Notes under the pieces: generated by a model | What the model saw: only the letters and a program-made list of their open reading frames with translations | What the model was told of the DNA's origin: nothing | Database searches by the model: none | NCBI GenBank assembly: GCA_038321615.1 | Contig: JBBQFC010000070.1 | Location: 1 to 15,091 of the forward strand | Length of the DNA: 15,091 nt | Direction of reading: 5' to 3' | Origin: JBBQFC01 sp038321615 | GTDB taxonomy: Bacteria; Bacteroidota; Bacteroidia; Flavobacteriales_D; Cryomorphaceae | Shown here: positions 1 through 8,846 of the stretch, piece after piece | Layout: each line of letters begins with the position of its first letter | Numbering within the stretch: position 1 is the stretch's first letter | Position numbers and translations under genes: made by a program

Positions 1-1
1 A

Positions 2-1303
2 GAAGAACGCTTGCTGGAATTTTTGCTTTTTGGCGCGGCTTCCGATCCTTATGAAACGTTTTTTGAAGGGATTTCTGCTGTCAAGCCTGGCCATAGCATC
101 GTGTTCGATCTCGATTCGGGTGCCAAAGCAGCGTTGCCCTACTATGAAATAGGAACTGTCATCCCAGACATGGGAAGTGCCGATTTTACCACACATTTTG
201 AAAACAGCATCAACGAGCATCTCATCGCGGATGTAGCGGTGGGTTCATGCTTAAGTGGTGGACTCGACTCCAGCTTAATAGTGGCCATTGCCGCGCAGAA
301 AATCAATTATCCATTCCAGACCTTTACGGCAAGTTTCCCTGGCGAACCGATTGATGAAGCCGTTTACGCCCGTAAGTTGGAGCGGGCCTCGGAGCGAATA
401 GTGCAGCATTTCACTACACCCAGCGCAGCCGAATTTGGCGCCGCCATCGACGATTTAATTTGGAGTATCGAGCGCCCGTTTGGCTCGGCATCTGTATTTG
501 CACAGCGGGCGGTGATGGCTACGGCCAATGCGGCAGGAACTAAGGTTTTGCTCGACGGCCAGGGCGCTGATGAAGTATTTGGGGGCTATTATCCATTTGC
601 CGGGGCGTTTCTGATTGATCACCTACGTGGCGGACGAATCCGGTTATTCTTCAAGGATTATAAAGCATTAAAAGCCAATTTCAATCCGAAAATGCGCAAA
701 GCAATGATGCGAGCCGCCTACTACCATTTGCCAGCTTGGGTGCAACGAATTGGTCGAAAAAAGATGCGCAAGGGAGCCGCAATCATTGCCCCTGCTTTCC
801 GCAAAAAGCTTGAAAAGCTGCGCAGTCCAGCCCGAGCAGCGCGCGGTTTCCACAACATGGCTCGGGCTTCGGTAGCATTTGGGCTCTATGAATTGCTGCA
901 TTACGAAGACCGAAATTCCATGCGATTCAGCATCGAAACGCGTGTTCCATTTCTCGATCATCGCTTGGTGGAATGGGGTTTGGCTCAAAACCCCGGCGAC
1001 TTGCTCCGTGAAGGCTGGACGAAATACCCTTTACGGAAATCGCTCGATAGCCTTGGTTTTAACGAATTGGCCTGGCGGAAAGATAAAATCGGCTTTGCCG
1101 CTCCACAGCTAAGCTGGATGAAGGCGCTCAGGCCGCAGCTCGAAGAGCTGCTGCAAAAATCGCGGTGGCCGGAGCAGATCGACAAAGCCGCTTTTTACAC
1201 CATGTGGAACGGCGAAATGCAGTCGGCAGAAGATCAAACGGCCTTTTGGAGAATCTTTTCGCTCCTGCGCTGGTACAATTTATTTGAAGTCGAAATTGTA
1301 TGA
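2..1303 (+). CDS. Asparagine synthetase-like amidotransferase, C-terminal part (5' end outside window)
   Basis: This is the ATP-dependent synthetase half of an AsnB-type enzyme, which activates a carboxylate as acyl-AMP and transfers ammonia from glutamine. The frame is open from base 2, so the N-terminal glutaminase domain must lie upstream of the window. The ATP pyrophosphatase signature SGGLDSS is at bases 254-274. Further family blocks follow, including LLDGQGADEVFGGY and the late block SIETRVPFLDHRLVEW. In polysaccharide loci such enzymes often amidate uronic acids instead of making free asparagine, and the glycosyltransferase starting in its stop codon (ATGA overlap) supports that role here. 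The true substrate cannot be read from the sequence. The family is certain and the glycan role is inferred. Confidence 0.9.
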   Translation, partial: EERLLEFLLFGAASDPYETFFEGISAVKPGHSIVFDLDSGAKAALPYYEIGTVIPDMGSADFTTHFENSINEHLIADVAVGSCLSGGLDSSLIVAIAAQKINYPFQTFTASFPGEPIDEAVYARKLERASERIVQHFTTPSAAEFGAAIDDLIWSIERPFGSASVFAQRAVMATANAAGTKVLLDGQGADEVFGGYYPFAGAFLIDHLRGGRIRLFFKDYKALKANFNPKMRKAMMRAAYYHLPAWVQRIGRKKMRKGAAIIAPAFRKKLEKLRSPARAARGFHNMARASVAFGLYELLHYEDRNSMRFSIETRVPFLDHRLVEWGLAQNPGDLLREGWTKYPLRKSLDSLGFNELAWRKDKIGFAAPQLSWMKALRPQLEELLQKSRWPEQIDKAAFYTMWNGEMQSAEDQTAFWRIFSLLRWYNLFEVEIV

Positions 1304-2430
1304 AAATTGCTTTGGTTTGCGGCCATTTCATACCAGCACTTGGATATATCGAAGTCCATTTGGCAAGGGCTTTCGCTGAATTGGGGCATCAGATTTCCGT
1401 ATTTACAAGCGATAGGGTTCCGGCATATGCCGCCGAATTGAACCGTGAACTGGGTAGCTTGGACGGGGTCGAAATTCATCGATTCTCACCCTTTTTCGAA
1501 TTAGGGCAGATGGTTGTAGCTCGCGGATTAAACGATGCAGTGATTGCCTTCAAGCCCGACTTGATGGTGCTAATTGGACTCGGAAAGCTGTTTCCCGCAC
1601 CGGTATTGGATTTGGATTATCCAAAACTCATTCTACTTGGCGATAATGCACATAGCTATGCGCAGCAAAGCCTGCCCGCTCGAATGAAGAACGCAGTGCT
1701 TTTGAATTTTCTGAAAAAGCGCGTTTACCGGAAGGCTGCCCGATCGGATGGAAAAATGGTGGCATACACCCCCGAAAGCTTTGAAGCGGCTTCGAAATTG
1801 CTCGGCTCAATTGCCGCGCACCGCCTTCGAAAAGAAAAGCGGTTTATAAGTTTGGGGTTTTGGCCCGATGAATTTTATTTTGATCGCGCTGCAAGGCAAG
1901 AGTTGAGGCAAAACATGGGGGTGAAAGAGGGGCAACATGTGTTAATCACCGCCACGCGAATTGTCCCGGAAAAGCGACTCGAAGAAGCCTTGGCCTGGAT
2001 AAAAGATTTGCCCGAGCACATGTGTTGGTGGTTGGTGGGGAGCGACCAAAGCGCGTATTCCACCGAACTGGGGCAAAAAGCCACAACGGCTCTCGGAGCC
2101 CGTTTCAAAATCATTCCTTTTTTGGCGAAAGCCGAGTTAAGGTCAATTTACTCGGCAGCCGACACTGCGGTTTATACCATTCCTGCCATTTCGGTTTTTG
2201 AAGCAATGGGTACAGGGCTGCGAGCGATATTGCCCGAGACCAAGAGCCTGAGCCATATTATTCAATCGGAAAATGATGGAAAATACTATGCTGCACTAAG
2301 CGCAGTGGTATACACGCAATTGGGTCTGATAACCCACGACGATCAAGCACGGGTAAGTCGAGCCATCGCCTTTGCCGCGCGATTTGGGTGGATAGCCCAG
2401 GCTGAGAACTTGCTTGGGTTTAAAAATTAA
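1300..2430 (+). CDS. Glycosyltransferase, GT4/GT-B type
   Basis: A 376-residue GT-B fold glycosyltransferase, expected to move a sugar from a nucleotide donor to a lipid-linked acceptor on the cytoplasmic face of the membrane. The N-terminal Rossmann half starts MKIALVCGHFIPALGYIEVH and has the typical L-x-x-A-x-A-E-L-G-H pattern. The C-terminal half has the donor-domain strand ATRIVPEKRLEEAL and the late segment SVFEAMGTGLRAILPE. The usual E-x7-E motif is degenerate, so donor specificity cannot be guessed. The ATG overlaps the preceding stop by four bases, indicating translational coupling with the amidotransferase. No signal peptide or membrane span is seen. GT4 is assigned from the overall pattern. 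Confidence 0.85.
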   Translation: MKIALVCGHFIPALGYIEVHLARAFAELGHQISVFTSDRVPAYAAELNRELGSLDGVEIHRFSPFFELGQMVVARGLNDAVIAFKPDLMVLIGLGKLFPAPVLDLDYPKLILLGDNAHSYAQQSLPARMKNAVLLNFLKKRVYRKAARSDGKMVAYTPESFEAASKLLGSIAAHRLRKEKRFISLGFWPDEFYFDRAARQELRQNMGVKEGQHVLITATRIVPEKRLEEALAWIKDLPEHMCWWLVGSDQSAYSTELGQKATTALGARFKIIPFLAKAELRSIYSAADTAVYTIPAISVFEAMGTGLRAILPETKSLSHIIQSENDGKYYAALSAVVYTQLGLITHDDQARVSRAIAFAARFGWIAQAENLLGFKN

Positions 2431-2540
2431 AAATCCAAATAGCGCCACGCGCTGCACGAAAACTGACGGACGGCAGCGCTCTGTAACTACGTCAACTACC
2501 CCTGATGCAATTCTTGCAAGCAACGGCGAAATTAAAGATC

Positions 2541-2567
2541 AAAAAAAACACCCCGAAAGGTGCTTTT
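2541..2567. terminator. Short hairpin terminator between convergent genes
   Basis: A GCACC/GGTGT stem with a six-base loop lies between the convergent genes. Read on the minus strand it is followed directly by a run of eight T, so it fits a Rho-independent terminator for the DUF2383 gene ending at 2586. On the plus strand it is followed only by CTTTTC and would be weaker. The stem is short (five pairs, one of them a wobble). Confidence 0.5.
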
Positions 2568-2585
2568 CATATGTAGAAGGGGATA

Positions 2586-3032
2586 TTATTGAAGGTCTTC
2601 GAGAGTTTTCACTTCTAGGAGCATTTCTTCTATTTGGGCTATTTGGGTTAGCAGTTTAGTGCGAAGAGTAGCAGGTACTTCGGGGTCTTCGAGTACTTCC
2701 CGGTAATTTTCAACGCTCGCTTTTTCTCCACGAATGCATTCTTCCAATGTGGCTTCGCTAGAATTTCCCGAAAAGGTAGCTTTCAAATCCATCCAGGCGC
2801 GGTGTAAAGACCCTGTTGCGCTTCCGCCTTCGGCTGGTTCTCCATGCCAGGCTCTGATTTCCGATTCCAACTCGCGCGAAAATGAATCGCGCTGTTGAGC
2901 TCGGTTTCTGAAAAAATTCTTTAGACCCTCTTCGGGTACATTCTCTGCGGCGGTTTCGTACCCTCTTGCTGCATCTTGATTTTTCTTCAACAATTCGTTT
3001 AGGGCGCTTACTGTATGTTCTTGCGTGTGCAT
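2586..3032 (-). CDS. PA2169-family four-helix-bundle protein (DUF2383)
   Basis: A 148-residue soluble, charged helical protein of the PA2169/DUF2383 ferritin-like family, whose usual length is about 140-150. Family marks are the N-terminal helix HTVSALNELLKKNQDAARGY, the GSLHRAWMDLKATFSG block in the middle, and the ECIRGEKASVENYREVL helix. The frame stays open upstream, but family homology begins at the ATG at 3032, so longer starts are rejected. Members are often stress or stationary-phase associated with no established reaction. The gene has its own promoter candidate and a downstream terminator, and lies against the strand of the flanking polysaccharide genes, so it is probably an independent unit. 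Confidence 0.85.
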   Translation of the reverse strand: MHTQEHTVSALNELLKKNQDAARGYETAAENVPEEGLKNFFRNRAQQRDSFSRELESEIRAWHGEPAEGGSATGSLHRAWMDLKATFSGNSSEATLEECIRGEKASVENYREVLEDPEVPATLRTKLLTQIAQIEEMLLEVKTLEDLQ

Positions 3033-3117
3033 AATTAGGGGTTTTAGTTCGGATTTATACAAGCAGAAGTGGTGCCATTTCAGATAATACGCGTTTTTCA
3101 ACCATAACTTGTTGAAA

Positions 3118-3149
3118 TAAAGGTATTTACATGTGTGATCTCTGGCAAA
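3118..3149 (-). promoter_or_regulatory. Bacteroidota-type promoter for the DUF2383 gene
   Basis: On the minus strand TTTG (3146-3149) is followed after 20 bases by TACCTTTA (3118-3125). This is one mismatch from the -7 consensus TAnnTTTG, with correct spacing. It predicts a leader of about 80 bases before the ATG at 3032. Confidence 0.5.
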
Positions 3150-3199
3150 GGATCTTTCCACTTGTTTTAGAACAGGGCAGTTTTTTCCCCGTAATTGGG

Positions 3200-3207
3200 T
3201 AGGTTTT
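3200..3207 (+). promoter_or_regulatory. Weak -7 element candidate for the polymerase gene
   Basis: TAGGTTTT differs from TAnnTTTG at the last base and sits about 45 bases before the GTG at 3253. No convincing -33 TTTG is found at the right distance, so this is only a candidate. Confidence 0.2.
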
Positions 3208-3252
3208 CGCCCCAATGGTTACGGTGGAAAAGTCGCTCAGATTCGTGACCTC

Positions 3253-4581
3253 GTGTTGCCCATATTCGGTTTACTTTGTGGCTTTAGAAAATCGCCCGCC
3301 GGCGCAACTTTGACTTTTAGAGCGTATCTCGTTTGGCTTGTTGGCTTGCCCCCATTATTGCGGTGGTTTCCAATATTGATCCTTGTGAGGCCCATAGCCG
3401 ATAACCTTTACTTTCTAAAAAATGTTAGCCCCTTTCTTTCACCTCCTTATATTATTGGAGTGCTCACGCCGGTGCTCTGCGCAATAGCTTTATTGAGTTT
3501 CAAATACCCCAACCGAGGCACGATCGATCGCGCAGCTACCTGGTGGGGATTGGCTATTCTCATAGCTATTATAGGTTTGATTATTTACGATCCGCTTAGC
3601 TTAATCAGCTTAGAATTTGTTCTAAAACTAGGCCTTCCGATCTATCTCTTCTTCTTCCTGCGGATTTTCATCACGGATCTACAAGATTTTCGGGGCATAC
3701 TTCAAAGCACGATCTACGCTGCCATTTTTGTGGCAGCGGTAATGCTCTACGAACTGCTGGTGAATCCTATCGGCGTGCAGGAGAGCAGGGGCTTGGAGCG
3801 AATACAAGGCGGTTTTGGCGACGTGGTAAGCTATGGAATGTATGTGATATTCAGCCTCATAATCGCATCGTATTTCTATTTTGTTCGGCAAAAAGGGGAA
3901 ATAGCCCACTATGGCATGGGCACAATGATCGCGGTGATTGTGCTAGGCGTTCTGGCCTTGGTGAACATTCACCACACGGCGACTTACAGCATTTTCACCT
4001 TGATATTAGGTTTGTTCTTTCTTTACCAATTTCGGCAGAAAGCACCTGTTTCGGGAATTATATTACTCCTTCTCTTAGGCTTAGCGATGAGCTACTGGGG
4101 GAGCTTAATAGTCGAAGAGCGCATATCACCGCTATTGCAAACAGACTTGGAAGTAATAAGCGGCGACAAGGATAGCGATCGCTTGCTACATGGGCGCGTG
4201 GGTCGCTGGCGAAAGATGCTGGAGATTTTTGTTACGCAGCCGCTGTGGGTGCAGTTTTTCGGCTATTCCTTTCAATCGAAGCCGCCTTATTCACTTATCG
4301 GTATTGGCGCGCACAACGATTTCATTCGGATACTTTTTGCTACCGGATTTTTTGGTCTCATTTGCTACCTTCGATTCCTGGCGGTTTCGCTTGCTCGCCT
4401 GGCCAAAGTGAGAGCGTTGGAGCGATTTTTGCTTATTGGGATATTCATTAGTTTGCTTTTTTACAGCATCAGTGTTACCCCCACTTTTTACGCCCCTTTT
4501 ATGTACATCGCTATGGCAGCCATTGCCTTTTTGGCCTTGCCCGAAGAAAAACTGACCCAATGGAACCGCAACGAATCCTGA
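3253..4581 (+). CDS. O-antigen polymerase/ligase-like integral membrane protein (Wzy/WaaL type)
   Basis: A protein of about 442 residues with roughly ten or more hydrophobic spans, as in Wzy polymerases and WaaL ligases that join lipid-linked repeat units or attach glycan on the outer face of the inner membrane. The largest non-membrane stretch precedes the family-typical block GIGAHNDFIRILFATGFFGL (codons near 4300-4360), which matches the H-N-x-F-x-x-x-x-x-x-x-G pattern of the Wzy_C family. A conserved-looking G-R-x-x-R-W segment lies upstream of it. The start is uncertain: the frame is open from 3139 with no ATG near the first membrane span, and GTG 3253 or TTG 3256 is the best guess. It overlaps the next glycosyltransferase by 22 bases. 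Polymerase versus ligase cannot be decided. Confidence 0.8.
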   Translation: MLPIFGLLCGFRKSPAGATLTFRAYLVWLVGLPPLLRWFPILILVRPIADNLYFLKNVSPFLSPPYIIGVLTPVLCAIALLSFKYPNRGTIDRAATWWGLAILIAIIGLIIYDPLSLISLEFVLKLGLPIYLFFFLRIFITDLQDFRGILQSTIYAAIFVAAVMLYELLVNPIGVQESRGLERIQGGFGDVVSYGMYVIFSLIIASYFYFVRQKGEIAHYGMGTMIAVIVLGVLALVNIHHTATYSIFTLILGLFFLYQFRQKAPVSGIILLLLLGLAMSYWGSLIVEERISPLLQTDLEVISGDKDSDRLLHGRVGRWRKMLEIFVTQPLWVQFFGYSFQSKPPYSLIGIGAHNDFIRILFATGFFGLICYLRFLAVSLARLAKVRALERFLLIGIFISLLFYSISVTPTFYAPFMYIAMAAIAFLALPEEKLTQWNRNES

Positions 4582-5669
4582 TTTTAGGAAAATTACCGCC
4601 GCCGCTCATGGGGCCGGCTATTGCCACGCAGATCATTATGAATTCCGACCTTCGCCATCGGTACGAACTCAAACATTTCGACACCCGCATCAACCGTTCG
4701 CTTTCGGATATGGGGAGGTTTAAGATCGCGAAATTCGTATCGGTAGCTCGACACTACCGGCAGTTTCGACAGGTGCTAAATCGTTTCAAACCACAGCTCG
4801 TGCTTATCCCCATTTCGCAAACTTCGATAGGCTTTGCTAAAGATGCGGCTTTTATACGCATGGCCAAACGGTCGGGCGCCTGCACCTTGGTTCAACTCCG
4901 TGGAAGTTTGTTTGCCAATTGGTCGAAACAGCTCAATGGAGTGAGCAATAAATTGCTGCGGCGGAGCCTGCAAGATGCCGATGGCGCTTTAGTACTGGGT
5001 GAAAACCTGCGAAGCCAGTTTGAAGATTTTTTGCCCAGCCACCAGATTTATGTGGTGCCCAATGGAGGCGATTTTAACTTTCCGCCACGCCGGCAGACAG
5101 AGCTTCGCATTACCTATTTGGCCAATTTCCTTCCGGGAAAAGGCTTGAAAGAATTGCTACAGGCTCTATTAATTCTAAAAAATAACCGTCGGATTCCCGA
5201 TTTTGAATTTCATGCGTATGGCGCCTGGGATAGTGACGCATACCGAAAAGAATGCACATCGTTGGCCAATCAGCTACCCTCCGTTTGGCTCCACCCTGCA
5301 ATATCGGGCGATATGAAATGGCAGGCCTTTGCAGACACCGATATCTTTGTGTTTGCCCCGCGCGACCCCGAAGGCCATCCCTGGAGCATAATCGAAGCAA
5401 TGGCTGCGGGATTGCCGATAATAAGCACCGATCGTGGAGCCATTTCGCAAAGCGTAATCGACAAAGAAAATGGTTTTCTCCTGGCTGACCCTAACCCTTC
5501 CGATCTCGCGAGAGCATTAGAAACCCTGCTACTCGATAGGGGTTTACGTATCGCGATGGGAGCCGCTTCCCGCTCGCTTTACGAAACGCATTTCACAGCC
5601 CAAAAAATGGTAGATCGACTCGATGAAGTTTTTAAATCTGCCATGGAGAAGATTTCTGCGACCGCCTGA
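4560..5669 (+). CDS. Glycosyltransferase, GT4 family
   Basis: A 369-residue GT-B glycosyltransferase. The N-terminal loop G-K-L-P-P-P-L-M-G-P has the glycine-rich pattern of the acceptor domain. VVPNGGDF marks the start of the nucleotide-sugar domain. E271-x7-E279 (EGHPWSIIE), followed by AMAAGLPIIST and RGAISQSV, is the classical GT4 donor-binding motif. The start lies inside the end of the polymerase-like gene (22-base overlap), so the two are almost certainly co-transcribed and coupled. The sugar transferred cannot be inferred. Its stop is immediately adjacent to the stop of the next, opposite-strand gene. Confidence 0.9.
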   Translation: MEPQRILILGKLPPPLMGPAIATQIIMNSDLRHRYELKHFDTRINRSLSDMGRFKIAKFVSVARHYRQFRQVLNRFKPQLVLIPISQTSIGFAKDAAFIRMAKRSGACTLVQLRGSLFANWSKQLNGVSNKLLRRSLQDADGALVLGENLRSQFEDFLPSHQIYVVPNGGDFNFPPRRQTELRITYLANFLPGKGLKELLQALLILKNNRRIPDFEFHAYGAWDSDAYRKECTSLANQLPSVWLHPAISGDMKWQAFADTDIFVFAPRDPEGHPWSIIEAMAAGLPIISTDRGAISQSVIDKENGFLLADPNPSDLARALETLLLDRGLRIAMGAASRSLYETHFTAQKMVDRLDEVFKSAMEKISATA

Positions 5670-6812
5670 TTACATCACGCCTGGTTTTGTGCGGTAATTG
5701 TCCTTACCAGAAGCAAGATCAATGTAGAAATCGCCGTACTCTTTTATGGTCTTTTCGGAATTTAGATCACTGCCAATTCTTGCCTGTGCTGCCGCCCCCA
5801 GAGCTGGCAATTCGCCTCTTCGCTGGTATAGACTCGTTATTCCATCGGCCAAAGCTTGGGGGTTGCGAGGAGCGATCATCATGCCGCTTATCCCATTTTC
5901 AATTAAGAATTTATTGCCGGGAATATTCGTAATCAATGGTGCAGTGCCTACCGCCATAGCTTCAATCACAGCCTTGGTAATCGATTCGCCATAAATTGAA
6001 GCCAGCACAAACACGTCGCTTGCCTTATCTATTTCTAATGGATTGGATTGAAAACCCGCAAAAATAATCCGATCGCGATACGCGCTGTCATTGGCCAATT
6101 TTCGGTATTCCGGATTGTCGAGGCCATTGCCCACCATCAGCAAAGTTATGTCCAAACCCGGCGGTAGCAATTTTAAGGCTTGGAGTAAGTATTTCACGCC
6201 CTTCATGCGCCGCACATTGGCGATACAGGTAAATACCACCGAGCCCGGCTTTACGCCAAAGGTGCTCAGATCGGCAGGTTGCACGTCGGCGTACCATTCC
6301 AAGCGGTGACCTTTATTGATCGTCACCAATTTCTTATCCCAATTAATGAATGGATTCTTTCGAAACTCTTCTTCCACCCCGATGGAATTGCAAACGATTT
6401 TATTGACGCGCGGATGGAAATAGCGCAAGTAAAGCCCGGGCTGATACCACTCCAGATTGCCTTGATAGCCGCGGTACATCACCACCTTTACGGGCAGTGC
6501 TTTAGCGGCTCTTATTCCATTGTAATAAGCGTGGCTATTGAACATTTGGAGAATATCGTGTTTCCCGTCGACGAGTTTTTCCCGGATGCGGTTGGATGCC
6601 GCTCGGTCTATTTTCTTGTCGGGATGCCACTCCGTTACTTCGATACCAGCATCGCGAAATCGAGCGGTATAGTCGGCGCCCGGATAGGTAAAGATGTCGA
6701 TTTTAAAACCGCGCTTCGCCAATCCGATAAAAATCTCGGCTTCCGGTCGGGCACCTACCGTGGGGCGGTAATCGCTGATAACTAATATTTTGGGAAGTTT
6801 TGTTTCCGCCAT
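5670..6812 (-). CDS. Glycosyltransferase, GT4 family
   Basis: A 380-residue GT-B glycosyltransferase on the minus strand. It opens with KILVISDYRPTVGARPEAEI, the N-terminal domain strand and loop. The C-terminal domain begins near CIANVRRMKGVKYLLQAL, a variant of the usual G-R-x-x-x-x-K-G strand. E276-x7-E284 (ESITKAVIE), AMAVGTAPLIT and IPGNKFLIENGISG form the donor site. It is a third GT4 enzyme in the locus and belongs with it by content although inverted. Its stop abuts the stop of the convergent glycosyltransferase with no bases between, leaving no room for a terminator. It faces away from the amidotransferase at 6959. Confidence 0.9.
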   Translation of the reverse strand: MAETKLPKILVISDYRPTVGARPEAEIFIGLAKRGFKIDIFTYPGADYTARFRDAGIEVTEWHPDKKIDRAASNRIREKLVDGKHDILQMFNSHAYYNGIRAAKALPVKVVMYRGYQGNLEWYQPGLYLRYFHPRVNKIVCNSIGVEEEFRKNPFINWDKKLVTINKGHRLEWYADVQPADLSTFGVKPGSVVFTCIANVRRMKGVKYLLQALKLLPPGLDITLLMVGNGLDNPEYRKLANDSAYRDRIIFAGFQSNPLEIDKASDVFVLASIYGESITKAVIEAMAVGTAPLITNIPGNKFLIENGISGMMIAPRNPQALADGITSLYQRRGELPALGAAAQARIGSDLNSEKTIKEYGDFYIDLASGKDNYRTKPGVM

Positions 6813-6831
6813 TTTTTAATTGAGAAAGGCG

Positions 6832-6839
6832 TAAAGTTA
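6832..6839 (-). promoter_or_regulatory. -7 element candidate for the minus-strand glycosyltransferase
   Basis: TAACTTTA on the minus strand, one mismatch from TAnnTTTG, lies about 20 bases before the ATG at 6812. No clear -33 TTTG is visible. Confidence 0.3.
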
Positions 6840-6899
6840 GCATTTACCATGTGTCTCCGTAGGCTCATACATCGCCGTGTGAGGTATCGCGAATCCTTT

Positions 6900-6907
6900 T
6901 ACTTTTG
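6900..6907 (+). promoter_or_regulatory. -7 element candidate for the asparagine-synthetase-like gene
   Basis: TACTTTTG fits TAnnTTTG exactly and would give a leader of about 45 bases before the ATG at 6959. The -33 position reads CGTG instead of TTTG, so strength is doubtful. Confidence 0.35.
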
Positions 6908-6958
6908 GCAACCTGTGAAATCAGCTCCGCATCACCACAATACTTTGAAACCTTCGCT

Positions 6959-8812
6959 ATGTGCGGAATAGTCGGGTTTATCGCCACCGATTTATCGGCC
7001 ATTGATACCCCTTCGGGCTTGGAAGCCCTAACGCATCGCGGACCCGATAGCGCGGGAACGTTTTCGGCGGAAGCTGGCGCATACCGTTTGTGGATGGGGC
7101 ATCGGCGGCTATCTATCATCGATTTAAGCGCCCGCGGAAGCCAGCCGATGAGCGAATGTGGAGTAACATTAATTTACAACGGCGAGGTTTATAATTACCG
7201 CGAACTGCGGACTGCACATCTTCCCGCCGAAAGTTTTAAATCGGAAAGCGATACCGAAGTAATCTTAAAGCTCTACTTGCGATATGGAGCCGACTTTCTG
7301 CACGTGTTGAATGGCGATTTCGCCTTGGCAATTTACGATTCGCGCATTGCGAAGCTCTTCTTAGTTCGCGACAGGTTGGGGATTAAGCCCTTGTACCTTT
7401 ATCGCCGGGCGGGGCAATTTGCCTTTGCAAGCGAAATAAAAGCCTTTAAGGCTGCGGGGCTTCCGCTTTCGCTGAATGAGGCGGGAATTGGTAACTACTT
7501 GGTATTTAAATACAGTCCGGGGCAAGAAACCCTTCTGCAGGAAGTGAGCAGGCTGCAGCCCGGCTCGATGCTCGAGTTTGATTTGGCCGATGGTTCGGAA
7601 AAAACAACGCGATATTGGAGTTTGGCAGAAAATAAGCAAGCCTTCCCGGGCACTTATCAAGAAGCCAAATCGGAGTTGAGACGTTTAGTAGAAAGTGCTG
7701 TAAACCTTCGGCTTATAGCCGATGTGCCCATAGCCAACTACCTTTCTGGTGGGCTCGATAGCTCCATCATTGCGCATTATTTGCGCGGCGGTCAGCATGT
7801 GCATTATTGCGCCGTAAAATCCAGCGCAGATCTAAAGGCCGAAGGAACCACCTCTGACGGATTTTACGCCAAAAAACTTGCTGATGAGTGGGGCTTGGAT
7901 TTACGAAAGATAAGGATTGGTAATGATGAGTTGAGCGAAGCAAATATCGATCGAGCGGTTTGGGCCTGCGATGATTTGATCGCCGACGGTTCGATAATTC
8001 CAGCCATGTTGATTGCCGAGCAGGCCGCAGCAGAGCACCGCGTAGTGCTGAGTGGCATGGGTGCCGACGAGCTTTTTCTGGGTTACAACGGCCATTTCCT
8101 GCTCAAACTAAGCGCGTACGCCGCGCGTGTTCCGGCTTTAAAAAACAGTCTCGGCAGGTCGCTGCGCCAAATTGATGCCGGTAGCGGGAGCTTCCTGGCT
8201 TACCGACGCTATTTGCGCAAATGGGGCGAAAATTGGGGGAAAGATTTCGAAGCCGGCCGCTATAGCGTGGTAGGCGATGTAGATTCGGCGCTTTCTGTTT
8301 TTAATGGTAAATCGGCCTACGCAGACGTGTTTACCCCCTATTTCAAGACGGACGAAAACACCTTTGAAACGCTTTTGCATTTCGAAACTGAAAATTTTCT
8401 GGTCAAGAATCTCCACTACCTCGATCGGTCATCCATGGCCTTTGGTTTGGAGAGCAGGGTGCCCTATTTAGACCATCGATTGGTGGAGTTTGCGGCGGGC
8501 TTACCTACGCATTTCAAGCTCGACTGGAAGCTCAAGTCCAAGCGCATTCTTAAAGAAACGTATACCGACGCGCTTCCGGGCTATATAACTCATCGCCGGA
8601 AGGCAGGCTTTGGGATGCCCTTGCGCACCTTACTCAAAAATCCGAAAACCATAGCTCATCTGCTGCCTTTGGAGTTTTTAGAATCTATTCCAAGTATTGA
8701 TATGGATGCCGCACGTCGAATTATTGATGTGCACCGGAGCGGCAGCGCAGACCATTCTGCGCTGATATATGCGCTGATTGCGCTGAGGAGTTGGATGAAA
8801 GCGTACCGATAA
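6959..8812 (+). CDS. asnB: Glutamine-hydrolysing asparagine synthetase-like amidotransferase
   Basis: A complete 617-residue AsnB-type enzyme that hydrolyses glutamine in the N-terminal domain and uses the ammonia to amidate an AMP-activated carboxylate in the C-terminal domain. The start is fixed at the ATG before C2, because the mature protein must begin with the catalytic cysteine (MCGIVGF). R50, N74, E76 and D98 match the glutamine-site residues of E. coli AsnB almost position for position. The ATP motif SGGLDSS is at 263-269, followed by LSGMGADELFLGY and ESRVPYLDHRLVEF. It is the second such enzyme in this locus. It could make asparagine, but the glycosyltransferase neighbours suggest amidation of a sugar acid. 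Family certain, substrate inferred, so the symbol is provisional. Confidence 0.9.
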   Translation: MCGIVGFIATDLSAIDTPSGLEALTHRGPDSAGTFSAEAGAYRLWMGHRRLSIIDLSARGSQPMSECGVTLIYNGEVYNYRELRTAHLPAESFKSESDTEVILKLYLRYGADFLHVLNGDFALAIYDSRIAKLFLVRDRLGIKPLYLYRRAGQFAFASEIKAFKAAGLPLSLNEAGIGNYLVFKYSPGQETLLQEVSRLQPGSMLEFDLADGSEKTTRYWSLAENKQAFPGTYQEAKSELRRLVESAVNLRLIADVPIANYLSGGLDSSIIAHYLRGGQHVHYCAVKSSADLKAEGTTSDGFYAKKLADEWGLDLRKIRIGNDELSEANIDRAVWACDDLIADGSIIPAMLIAEQAAAEHRVVLSGMGADELFLGYNGHFLLKLSAYAARVPALKNSLGRSLRQIDAGSGSFLAYRRYLRKWGENWGKDFEAGRYSVVGDVDSALSVFNGKSAYADVFTPYFKTDENTFETLLHFETENFLVKNLHYLDRSSMAFGLESRVPYLDHRLVEFAAGLPTHFKLDWKLKSKRILKETYTDALPGYITHRRKAGFGMPLRTLLKNPKTIAHLLPLEFLESIPSIDMDAARRIIDVHRSGSADHSALIYALIALRSWMKAYR

Positions 8813-8846
8813 TTCCCACCTTATTGTAATGTAGTAACAACTTATG

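Noticed and set aside
2441..2453. AGCG-CCACG-CGCT hairpin after the first glycosyltransferase
   Set aside because: Only four pairs and no T tract; too weak to call a terminator.
3033..3215. Longer start for the DUF2383 protein
   Set aside because: The extra N-terminal residues lack family similarity and would cover the best promoter candidate. The ATG at 3032 fits the family length.
6905..6958. Upstream TTG start for the asparagine-synthetase-like enzyme
   Set aside because: The catalytic cysteine must follow the initiator methionine, which fixes the start at 6959.
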